A stretch of 64,000 nucleotides of DNA from assembly GCF_005938085.1 (NCBI RefSeq), contig NZ_SMZK01000001.1, positions 744,001 through 808,000 of the forward strand, written 5' to 3'. Made by a program: the position numbers and the translations under genes. Shown here one piece after another: positions 18,069 to 25,649 of the stretch (its first letter is position 1; every line of letters begins with the position of its first letter). The DNA comes from Haloterrigena sp. H1. Lineage in GTDB: Archaea; Halobacteriota; Halobacteria; Halobacteriales; Natrialbaceae. Under the pieces are notes generated by a model. The model did not search any database. It worked only from the letters and a program-made list of their open reading frames with translations, and was not told the DNA's origin.

Positions 18069-19232
18069 ATGACGACGCTACGGACGCCGGGACCAACGAT
18101 CGGCGTAGTCGGAGGGGGACAGCTCGGGCGGATGCTCGCCGAGGCGGCCGCGCCGCTGGGTGTCGAGGTGGTCGTGCTCGATCCGACGCCGGACTGTCCG
18201 GCGGCGCTCGTGGCCCGCGATCAGATCGTTGCTGACTTCGACGACGAAGCGGGGATCCGCGACCTCGCCGAGCGCGCCGATGTCCTCACGTTCGAAATCG
18301 AACTCGCCGACCAGAACGTCATGGACCGCATCAGCGAGGAGACGGGGACGGCGGTTCACCCGAAGCCGTCGACGCTCGAGACGATCCACGACAAACTCGT
18401 CCAGAAACGCGAGCTCGAGGCCGCCGGCGTTCCGGTCCCGCCGTTCCGTGAGGTCGACGATGCCGACGATGTCCGTGCAGCGATCGACGACTACGGCGCA
18501 CCGGTGATGCTCAAAGCACGGACCGGCGGCTACGACGGGCGTGGCAACGTCCCCGTCGAATCCAAGGCCGATGCCGAGGACGCCCTCGAGTCGGTCGCCG
18601 GTCCCGCGATGGTCGAGTCCTTCGTCGACTTCGAGCGCGAGGTGTCGGTCATTGCGGTCAAGGGTGACGACGAGGTCGCCACTTTCCCGCTGGGCGAGAA
18701 CGTCCACGAAGACGAGATCCTCCGGGAGACGATCGTCCCGGCACGCTCGAGCGAAGCCGTTACCGAGCGCGCATATGACGTTGCGCGGGACGTGCTCGAA
18801 GTAATGGACGGGCGTGGCGTCTACGGGATCGAACTCTTCGAAACGACTGACGGCGAGATACTGCTCAACGAGATCGCGCCGCGCCCGCACAACTCGGGCC
18901 ACTGGACGATCGAGGGAACCCAGACCTCGCAGTTCGAACAGCACGTCCGGGCCGTACTGGGTTGGCCGCTCGGCGCTACAGAATTGCGTTCACCGACCGT
19001 GATGACGAATCTGCTCGGCGACGTCGAGGAAGAGGGGCCAGCAGAGTTAGGGGATATCGACGAAATCCTCGAGACGCCCAATGCGAACCTCCACTGGTAC
19101 GGCAAACGGCAGGCTCGACCGCTGCGCAAGATGGGCCACGTGACGCTGTCGGCGCACGACGAGGACGCGTCCATCGACGAGCTGCTCGAGACCGCGCGCG
19201 ACCTCGAGGACGCCGTGACGTTCCAGTCGTAG
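18069..19232 (+). CDS. purK: 5-(carboxyamino)imidazole ribonucleotide synthase
   Basis: A 387-residue ATP-grasp enzyme; the start is set by TIGVVGGGQLGRMLAEAA close behind ATG 18069. Characteristic parts are LTFEIELADQNV, VHPKPSTLETIHDKLVQK, VMLKARTGGYDGRGN (ATP-binding loop), FVDFEREVSVIAVKG and NEIAPRPHNSGHWT (metal-binding Glu/Asn). It carboxylates aminoimidazole ribotide with ATP and bicarbonate to give N5-CAIR in purine synthesis. The next gene, purE, encodes the mutase that takes this product; they are 75 bp apart and co-directional. Confidence 0.95.
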   Translation: MTTLRTPGPTIGVVGGGQLGRMLAEAAAPLGVEVVVLDPTPDCPAALVARDQIVADFDDEAGIRDLAERADVLTFEIELADQNVMDRISEETGTAVHPKPSTLETIHDKLVQKRELEAAGVPVPPFREVDDADDVRAAIDDYGAPVMLKARTGGYDGRGNVPVESKADAEDALESVAGPAMVESFVDFEREVSVIAVKGDDEVATFPLGENVHEDEILRETIVPARSSEAVTERAYDVARDVLEVMDGRGVYGIELFETTDGEILLNEIAPRPHNSGHWTIEGTQTSQFEQHVRAVLGWPLGATELRSPTVMTNLLGDVEEEGPAELGDIDEILETPNANLHWYGKRQARPLRKMGHVTLSAHDEDASIDELLETARDLEDAVTFQS

Positions 19233-19307
19233 TCGCTCGACTGCGATCGATTCGATCTCGGTCTCGTTTACCACTGTTTCAAGTCACTCGCCCGACCAGC
19301 ATCGCCT

Positions 19308-19946
19308 ATGAGCGACAGCGTTAGCGACTTGATCGACCGCCTGCACGACGAAGCCGACCAGGACCGCCCGGCTGCGGAAACCCCCGATGTGGGGATCGTG
19401 ATGGGCAGTGACTCCGACCTCGAGACGATGATGACCGGCGGCCGCCGCCGCGGTGCCTACGACGCCTTCGTCGACGAACTCGGCTTCGCCGAGCAGACCG
19501 ACTACGAGAACGCGCCCGATGAACGGTTCACGTTCGAGACCTACGTCACTTCGGCCCACCGGACGCCCGACTTAATGACGGCTTACGCCGAGGCGGCCGA
19601 GGATCGCGGTCTCGAGGTCCTGATCGCCGGCGCGGGCGGCAAGTCCGCGGACCTCCCGAATATGACCGCCTCGATCGCGTATCCGCTGCCGGTCATCGGC
19701 GTCCCGGTCCAGGAAAAATCCGTCGACAGCGTCATCGGGATGCCGACCGGCGCGCCGCTGGTCGCCGTCGACGCCGGCAAATCGTTCAACGCCGCGCTAT
19801 CGGCCGCTCAGATCCTCGCTCGCCAGCACGACGACGTTCGCGACCGATTGGTCGACTACCACGAGGGACTACGCGAAGGCGTCGGGGCTGTGTCCCGTGC
19901 GCTCCACGACGAGGGGACACCGGCGTTCCGGGAGCGCGAGCAGTAA
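19308..19946 (+). CDS. purE: N5-CAIR mutase
   Basis: A 212-residue protein with VGIVMGSDSDLETM, the phosphate-binding signature of PurE, then YVTSAHRTPDLM with the catalytic His, and AGAGGKSADLPNMTAS. Class I PurE is about 160 residues; here an N-terminal extension of about 25, an insert after the first motif (GGRRRGAYDAF) and an acidic C-terminal tail lengthen it, as in other haloarchaea. It moves the carboxylate from N5 to C4 of the imidazole and works directly after PurK. Confidence 0.94.
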   Translation: MSDSVSDLIDRLHDEADQDRPAAETPDVGIVMGSDSDLETMMTGGRRRGAYDAFVDELGFAEQTDYENAPDERFTFETYVTSAHRTPDLMTAYAEAAEDRGLEVLIAGAGGKSADLPNMTASIAYPLPVIGVPVQEKSVDSVIGMPTGAPLVAVDAGKSFNAALSAAQILARQHDDVRDRLVDYHEGLREGVGAVSRALHDEGTPAFREREQ

Positions 19947-20117
19947 CGAGCGCGGTTCCGTTCGCGATAGACATGATAACATTCTGACCCCAGTTGCAGA
20001 ACACCTGTCAAAACACTTATATTTTCGGCTGGATGAAGAAGGCCCCGCTCGAGTGCCCAACGTTACTGATTCGACGGCGAGTAATATTTTTTTACCGGTC
20101 CGACACCTCTCCAGGTA

Positions 20118-20149
20118 CCTATATATAGGATCATGTGACTATTCACATG
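20118..20149. promoter_or_regulatory. Double palindrome in the nuo upstream region
   Basis: The 300-bp gap between purE and nuoA is AT-richer than its surroundings. It holds a perfect 12-bp palindrome, CCTATATATAGG (20118-20129), followed 2 nt later by the inverted repeat CATGTG-N6-CACATG (20132-20149). TATA-like stretches occur at about 20016-20025 and 20211-20216. The palindromes look like operator sites for a dimeric regulator of the respiratory operon; no regulator can be named. Confidence 0.5.
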
Positions 20150-20250
20150 GGAGTTATTCACGCTGAAATCCCGTTGTGGCCCGTGTTTCCCCGAAAAACG
20201 AAGGATCAACCCTTATGTGCGTGCGGTTTGAAGCCCCGAACGTTACCGAG

Positions 20251-20655
20251 ATGAATGATTGGATCGCCATCGGGGCACTGGCGCTCGTCGGGGTACTGAT
20301 ACCGCTCGGGATGATGACGGTATCGTATCTCCTGCGGCCCACGGTTCCCGAAACGAGTAAACGTGCCACCTACGAGAGTGGCGAGATTCCGACCGGCGGA
20401 ACGCGCATCCGGTTCAATATTCAGTACTACATGGTTGCGCTGCTGTTCGTCGTCTTCGATATCGAGACCGTCCTCCTGTTCCCGTGGGCGGTCGCCTATC
20501 AGGATGCGCTCGCGGCGGATATTCCGCTCGTCCGCGCGCTCGGACCGATGCTGGCCTTCGTCGCCATCCTGCTCGTCGGACTCGCGTGGGCGTGGCGCAC
20601 AGGCGCGGTACAGTGGGCACGGACACCTCGCCAACTGGACGCTGATAGACCATGA
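20251..20655 (+). CDS. nuoA: NADH-quinone oxidoreductase subunit A homologue
   Basis: The open frame begins at 20176, but ATG 20251 (MNDWIAIGALAL) gives 134 residues with three membrane helices, matching the family. The middle helix contains the conserved FDIET acidic patch (VVFDIETVLLFPW) near the quinone cavity, and the loop YESGEIPTGG corresponds to the usual YECG region. It forms part of the membrane arm next to the quinone site. It is the first gene of the plus-strand nuo operon and overlaps nuoB by 4 nt. Confidence 0.92.
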   Translation: MNDWIAIGALALVGVLIPLGMMTVSYLLRPTVPETSKRATYESGEIPTGGTRIRFNIQYYMVALLFVVFDIETVLLFPWAVAYQDALAADIPLVRALGPMLAFVAILLVGLAWAWRTGAVQWARTPRQLDADRP

Positions 20656-21359
20656 GTAGCGAACAACCACGCCAACAGATCTACGACAGCACCGCACCGT
20701 CGACGGACACCCGCGACTCGCGCATCGGGGAGGGTGCCGACGACCGCTTCAACTCTAAGCTTCGCGAGGCCTTCGGATCGACCCCGTTCATCCTCACGAA
20801 GTTCGACAAGTTCATGAACTGGGTGCGGGGCAACTCGATGTTCATGCTGCAGTTCGGGATCGCGTGTTGCAGCATCGAGATGATGCACACGTACGCGATC
20901 AAACACGACTTGGACCGCTTCGGGGCCGGCGTTCCGCGTGCCTCGCCCCGCCAGGCCGACGTGATGATCGTCCCCGGGACGATCGTCTCCAAGTTCGGCC
21001 CCCGGATGAAGCGGGTCTACGACCAGATGCCCGAACCGAAGTTCGTCGTCGGCATGGGCTCGTGTACGATCTCCGGCGGCCCCTTCCAGGAAGGCTACAA
21101 CGTCGTCAAGGGTGCCGAAGAGATCATCCCCATCGACATCCACGTCCCCGGCTGCCCGCCGCGGCCGGAAGCGCTCGTCTACGGCATCGCTAAACTCCAA
21201 GAGCGGATCCGCAACGGCGAGTCGACGCCAGTCGTGGTCAAGCCGTACGAACTCGAGGAGTTCGGCGACCTGCCGAAAGACGAACTCGTCCAGAAGCTCG
21301 CGGACGACATCGACGAAGACGATCTCGTGATGCGCTATAACTGGGCTGATTCACCATGA
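20652..21359 (+). CDS. nuoB: NADH-quinone oxidoreductase subunit B homologue
   Basis: A 235-residue subunit that carries iron-sulfur cluster N2, the last electron donor before quinone. The ligands are visible as IACCSIEMM (adjacent Cys pair), GSCTISGGPF and VPGCPPRPEAL. The N-terminal 55 residues are a polar extension typical of haloarchaea, and the C-terminus is acidic. It joins nuoA and nuoCD by ATGA overlaps, so the three are coupled. Confidence 0.95.
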   Translation: MSSEQPRQQIYDSTAPSTDTRDSRIGEGADDRFNSKLREAFGSTPFILTKFDKFMNWVRGNSMFMLQFGIACCSIEMMHTYAIKHDLDRFGAGVPRASPRQADVMIVPGTIVSKFGPRMKRVYDQMPEPKFVVGMGSCTISGGPFQEGYNVVKGAEEIIPIDIHVPGCPPRPEALVYGIAKLQERIRNGESTPVVVKPYELEEFGDLPKDELVQKLADDIDEDDLVMRYNWADSP

Positions 21360-23011
21360 GCACGGGACTCGAACGACAGCCGCCAGTCGAGGTCACCGAG
21401 GACGAACTCGAGGCGATCGTCGGTGATCGCGCGCTCGCACGCGACGATCATCTGAACGCGCCTGGATTCGTCATCCGGCCGGACGACGTTCAGGACGTTC
21501 TCAGAGACCTCCGGGACGAGGCCGGCTTCGACCACCTCGCCAATCTGACCGCACAGGAGTATCCGGACCGGTACGAATCGATCTACCACCTCCGGAAGTA
21601 CGCCGATCCGACCCAGGAAGTGTCGGTCGTCGTGCCGACCACGACCGACGAGCCGGTCAGCCAGACTGCCGAACCGGTCTTCCGCACCGCCGACTGGCAC
21701 GAGCGAGAGGCGTTCGACCTCGTCGGCATCGACTACGACGGCCACCCTGATCCGCGACGGATTCTGCTGCCCGAAACGTGGCAGGGTCATCCGCTCTCGC
21801 GGGGCTACGATCAGGAGAAACCCCAGCTGGTGACGCTGACGGAACACGCCAATCCGATCCAGCCCGACCACCACGACGACGAGTCGGACACGATGTTCCT
21901 CAACATCGGGCCACACCACCCGGCGACCCACGGCGTGCTCCACATCGAGACGGTGTTAGACGGTGAGACGGTCGTCGACGTCGATCCCGACATCGGCTAC
22001 CTGCACCGCTGTGAGGAGCAGATCTGCCAGCAGGGCACCTATCGCCACCAGATCATGCCGTATCCGGACCGCTGGGACTACGTCTCGGCCGGCCTCCTGA
22101 ACGAGTGGGCCTACGCACGCGTCGCCGAAGATCTTGCAGACATCGACGTGCCCGACTACGCGCAGGTCATCCGGACGATGGGTGCCGAACTCTGCCGGAT
22201 CGCCTCGCACATGCTCGCGCTGGCGACGTTCGCACTGGACGTCTACGGCGACTTCACCGCCATCTTCCAGTATGGGATGCGTGACCGAGAGGTCGTACAG
22301 GACATTCTCGAGGACCTGACCGGCCAGCGGCTCATGTTCAACTACTTCCGGCTCGGCGGGGTCGCCTGGGATCTGCCCGAACCCCGCGAGGAGTTCATCG
22401 AGAAGACGCGTGACTTCCTCGATGGCCTCCCTGCGAAGGTCGACGAGTACCACGACCTGCTGACCGCAAACGAGATCTTCCAGATCCGGACCCACGACAC
22501 CGGGGTCTTAGAGCCCGAGGTCGCCAAACAGTACGGCTGTACCGGCCCCGTCGCTCGCGGCTCCGGCATCGACTACGACCTCCGTCGAGACGACCCCTAC
22601 GGCTACTACGAGAACTTGGAGTGGGACGTCGTCACCGAAGACGGCTGTGACAACTACAGCCGTGTCCTCGTGCGCATGCAGGAGGTCGAGGAGTCCGCGA
22701 AGATTATCGAGCAATGTCTCGACTTGCTCGAGGACTGGCCCGAGGACGAACGGACCGTCCAGAGCAACGTTCCGCGGACGCTGAAGCCGGATGCGGACAC
22801 CGAGATCTACCGCGCCGTCGAGGGTGCGAAAGGCGAACTCGGGATCTACATCCGCGCGGACGGCACGGACAAGCCGGGTCGGTTCAAGATCCGCAGCCCG
22901 TGTTTCCACAACCTCTCGGCGCTGCCCGAGATGGCAGAAGGGGAGTACATCCCCGACATGGTCGCCTCGCTTGGCAGTCTCGACATCGTGCTCGGGGAGG
23001 TGGACCGCTAG
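21356..23011 (+). CDS. nuoCD: NADH-quinone oxidoreductase fused subunits C and D
   Basis: A 551-residue fusion. Residues about 1-160 are the NuoC (30 kDa) domain, with WHEREAFDLVGIDYDGHPDPRRIL as its signature. Residues about 170-551 are NuoD (49 kDa), with GPHHPATHGVLHIE, the quinone-site His pair in that motif, YLHRCEEQ, and a terminal GSLDIVLGEVDR. NuoD frames the quinone pocket together with NuoB and NuoA. Fusion of C and D is known in haloarchaea and some bacteria. It ends 1 bp before nuoH. Confidence 0.95.
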   Translation: MSTGLERQPPVEVTEDELEAIVGDRALARDDHLNAPGFVIRPDDVQDVLRDLRDEAGFDHLANLTAQEYPDRYESIYHLRKYADPTQEVSVVVPTTTDEPVSQTAEPVFRTADWHEREAFDLVGIDYDGHPDPRRILLPETWQGHPLSRGYDQEKPQLVTLTEHANPIQPDHHDDESDTMFLNIGPHHPATHGVLHIETVLDGETVVDVDPDIGYLHRCEEQICQQGTYRHQIMPYPDRWDYVSAGLLNEWAYARVAEDLADIDVPDYAQVIRTMGAELCRIASHMLALATFALDVYGDFTAIFQYGMRDREVVQDILEDLTGQRLMFNYFRLGGVAWDLPEPREEFIEKTRDFLDGLPAKVDEYHDLLTANEIFQIRTHDTGVLEPEVAKQYGCTGPVARGSGIDYDLRRDDPYGYYENLEWDVVTEDGCDNYSRVLVRMQEVEESAKIIEQCLDLLEDWPEDERTVQSNVPRTLKPDADTEIYRAVEGAKGELGIYIRADGTDKPGRFKIRSPCFHNLSALPEMAEGEYIPDMVASLGSLDIVLGEVDR

Positions 23012-23012
23012 T

Positions 23013-24125
23013 ATGACCGGTACAACTGTCGCCGCGACCGACGCGGCGTCGGGGCTGCCGGCGGTCCCGCTGCAGGATACGGTCTTGCTCCCCGAGCGAA
23101 TCGGTGAACTGACCGGCCTCGACGGGTTCGGTCTCGGCGGGGAACTCCTCGCGACGTTCCTTGCGGCCTTCCTCATCGGGAACCTGATGCTCGCGATGAC
23201 TGGAGTCGCAGGGCCGTGGGCGAAACGAAAGATCACTGCCGCCTTCACCGACCGGATCGCGGTCAACCGGCTCGGGCCGGCAGGGCTGTTCATTATCGTC
23301 GCCGACTCGGTTCGACTCCTCTCGAAGGAGCTTATTATTCCCGAAAACGCCGATCGACCGGCCTACGATCTCGCGCCGATCGTCGTTGCGGCGTCGGCGC
23401 TGCTTGGGTTTGCCGTCATCCCGATGGGAAGCGGCCTCCACCTCGCGGACCCCGAAGTCGGACTTGCATACGTCTTTGCCGTCTCCGGGATCGCCAGCCT
23501 CGGGCTGGTGATGGCCGGCTACGCGTCGGCGAACAAGTACTCGCTGCTCGGCGGGCTCCGTGCGGTGGCACAGAACATCGCCTACGAGATCCCGCTGGTC
23601 ATCACCGGGATGTCAGTCGTGATCTTCGCCGGCACGCTACAGATGGGCGAGATCGTCGCGGCCCAACACGAGACGCTGGTGGAGATCGCGGGGATCTCGA
23701 TTCCGACGTGGTACGCGTTCGTCAACCCCTTCGCGTTCGTCCTCTTTCTGGTGGCGAACTTCGCGGAGGTCGGGCGCAACCCCTTCGATACGCCGGAGGC
23801 ACCGACCGAGATCGTTGCGGGGTATCAGACCGAGTACTCCTCGGTTCACTTCGTGTTGATCTACCTCGGTGAGTTCCTCCACATCTTCCTCGGCGGGGCG
23901 ATCATCGCGACGATCTTCCTCGGCGGGCCTGCAGGCCCCGTCCTGCCGGGCATCGTCTGGTTTATCATCAAGATCTGGGCGGTGTTCTTCGCGACGCAGT
24001 GGCTGCGCTCGGCGGTGCCACGCGTCCGGATCGATCAACTGATCGAGATCGGCTGGAAGGGACTGCTCGTCCTTTCGTTCGCTAATCTCGTTCTGACTGC
24101 GGTAATCGTGGGGCTGATAGCATGA
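23013..24125 (+). CDS. nuoH: NADH-quinone oxidoreductase subunit H homologue
   Basis: A frame is open far upstream inside nuoCD, but ATG 23013 (MTGTTVAATDA) directly after the nuoCD stop gives a 370-residue protein of normal size with eight or so helices. The quinone-channel motif appears as FAEVGRNPFDTPEAPTE and GYQTEYS. It links the peripheral arm to the proton-pumping membrane arm. It overlaps nuoI by 4 nt. Confidence 0.94.
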   Translation: MTGTTVAATDAASGLPAVPLQDTVLLPERIGELTGLDGFGLGGELLATFLAAFLIGNLMLAMTGVAGPWAKRKITAAFTDRIAVNRLGPAGLFIIVADSVRLLSKELIIPENADRPAYDLAPIVVAASALLGFAVIPMGSGLHLADPEVGLAYVFAVSGIASLGLVMAGYASANKYSLLGGLRAVAQNIAYEIPLVITGMSVVIFAGTLQMGEIVAAQHETLVEIAGISIPTWYAFVNPFAFVLFLVANFAEVGRNPFDTPEAPTEIVAGYQTEYSSVHFVLIYLGEFLHIFLGGAIIATIFLGGPAGPVLPGIVWFIIKIWAVFFATQWLRSAVPRVRIDQLIEIGWKGLLVLSFANLVLTAVIVGLIA

Positions 24126-24583
24126 TCGGGATACTCAAATCGATGGCAACGACGATGAAACACGCACTGGATGGCTCTACGTTCACGGTGGAGTATCCGG
24201 AGACCGCACCGGACGTCTCGCCGCGGTTCCGCGGCGTCCACAAGTTCAGTCAGGAGCGGTGTATCTGGTGTCGCCAGTGTGAAAACGTCTGCCCGAACGA
24301 CACGATTCAGATCGTCACGAACGATCAACGACAGGGCGAACAGTATAACCTCCACATCGGCCAGTGTATCTACTGCCGGCTTTGCGAGGAGGTCTGCCCC
24401 GTCGATGCCATCCTGCTGACGGAGAACTTCGAGTTCACCGCGGACACGAAACACGATTTCGTCTACAACAAAGAGCAGTTGAAAGCGGTACCGTGGTACA
24501 AAGACATCGACCCACTTGCCGCCCGCGAACCCGATCGGGACGCGTGGGTCGGTGAAGGTGAAGGGGAGGTCGATTACCAATAA
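24122..24583 (+). CDS. nuoI: NADH-quinone oxidoreductase subunit I homologue (two 4Fe-4S clusters)
   Basis: A 153-residue ferredoxin-like subunit with two complete CxxCxxCxxxCP motifs: CIWCRQCENVCPND and CIYCRLCEEVCPVD. These bind clusters N6a and N6b that pass electrons to NuoB. In the absence of NuoE, F and G, this subunit is the probable docking point for an external electron donor such as a ferredoxin. A 41-bp gap separates it from nuoJ1, one of the few gaps in the operon. Confidence 0.95.
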   Translation: MIGILKSMATTMKHALDGSTFTVEYPETAPDVSPRFRGVHKFSQERCIWCRQCENVCPNDTIQIVTNDQRQGEQYNLHIGQCIYCRLCEEVCPVDAILLTENFEFTADTKHDFVYNKEQLKAVPWYKDIDPLAAREPDRDAWVGEGEGEVDYQ

Positions 24584-24624
24584 CGGGTCCGCCCGTCCCG
24601 CAAACGGGCAGTAACTACCAATAC

Positions 24625-24897
24625 ATGAACTACGAGCTGATCGCGTTCGCGCTGTTTGCGTTACTCACGCTTGCCAGCGCGGTGGGTGTCGTGCTCATGC
24701 AGGACCCGTGGCATTCGGCGCTCCTGCTGGGCGTGGCGCTGCTCAGCGTGGCAATCCATTACGTGATGCTGGCGGCGGAGTTCGTCGCCATGATGCAGGT
24801 CCTCGTCTACGTCGGCGGGGTCCTCGTCCTCATCACGTTCGCCGTCATGCTGACCCAGCGCGACGAATCCGACACGGACGAGGTGGTACAGGCATGA
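24625..24897 (+). CDS. nuoJ1: NADH-quinone oxidoreductase subunit J, N-terminal half
   Basis: Ninety residues with three helices, including LITFAVMLTQRD, which matches the first half of bacterial NuoJ. The normally single subunit is divided into this gene and the next. The split is known in haloarchaea, so it is not a frameshift: each part has its own start, and the two overlap by 4 nt (ATGA). It is a membrane-arm subunit near the quinone channel. Confidence 0.9.
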   Translation: MNYELIAFALFALLTLASAVGVVLMQDPWHSALLLGVALLSVAIHYVMLAAEFVAMMQVLVYVGGVLVLITFAVMLTQRDESDTDEVVQA

Positions 24898-25346
24898 CGA
24901 CCGGCCCGAAACTCAGACTCGGCAAGACGCTGGTCCCGGGACTGCTCGCCGTCGGGCTATTCGGCGTGATGGCGCTGATTACGCTGAATACGGCCTTCGA
25001 GCCGATGACGACGGCCGCAGGGGCCGGCTTCCCCAACGATATCTCGATCACGGCCGAACTCGGCTACGCGCTGTTCGGCTTCGACGAACTCCAGCAGATC
25101 GGCGGCACCGAACCGTTCCTCGCCGCCGTCTTGCTCGTCGCCGTCGCACTCGACGCCGCACTCGACGCCTCCCTCGTCCTCGCGAAACGCGAGGAGGAAG
25201 GCGAACCCGTCGCGGCACTTGCAAGCGCCGGCGAGGACTCGAGCACGACTGGTGGTCCGGCGCCGGCCGTCACTGACGGTGGGACCGACGGCTCGAGTGC
25301 CGACACGACCGGGCAGTCCGCAGACGCTGGAGGTGACGGTCGATGA
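24894..25346 (+). CDS. nuoJ2: NADH-quinone oxidoreductase subunit J, C-terminal half
   Basis: ATG 24894 overlaps the nuoJ1 stop and gives 150 residues. Two hydrophobic helices (VPGLLAVGLFGVMALITL and FLAAVLLVAVALDAAL) represent the second half of NuoJ. The last 50 residues are a Ser/Gly/Asp/Thr-rich tail without structure (for example SSADTTGQSADAGGDGR), probably facing the saline cytoplasm or exterior. The stop overlaps nuoK by 4 nt. Confidence 0.85.
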   Translation: MTTGPKLRLGKTLVPGLLAVGLFGVMALITLNTAFEPMTTAAGAGFPNDISITAELGYALFGFDELQQIGGTEPFLAAVLLVAVALDAALDASLVLAKREEEGEPVAALASAGEDSSTTGGPAPAVTDGGTDGSSADTTGQSADAGGDGR

Positions 25347-25648
25347 CCGTCGACGTGCAGTATTACGTGCTGCTGTCGATGGCAGTGTTCTGTATCGGGC
25401 TCTTCGGAGTGTTGACGCGTCGTAACGCACTGTTGTTCCTGATGTCCGTCGAACTCATGCTGAACGCGGCCAATATCAATCTGATCGCGTTCTCGTTCTA
25501 TCACGGCAACCTCACTGGGCAGCTGTTCGCGCTGTTTACGATGGCGCTGGCTGCTGCCGAGGTGGCCGTCGGACTCGGGATCATCCTGGTGTTGTACCGT
25601 AACTTCCGTGACATCGACGTCACGGTTCCGACGACGATGAGGTGGTAA
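25343..25648 (+). CDS. nuoK: NADH-quinone oxidoreductase subunit K homologue
   Basis: A 101-residue, three-helix membrane subunit of exactly the usual size. The two conserved membrane glutamates are present: one in LMSVELMLNAANI and one in AAAEVAVGLGI. These belong to the proton path of the membrane arm (compare MrpC). It starts inside the nuoJ2 stop and lies 1 bp before nuoL. Confidence 0.94.
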   Translation: MTVDVQYYVLLSMAVFCIGLFGVLTRRNALLFLMSVELMLNAANINLIAFSFYHGNLTGQLFALFTMALAAAEVAVGLGIILVLYRNFRDIDVTVPTTMRW

Positions 25649-25649
25649 G

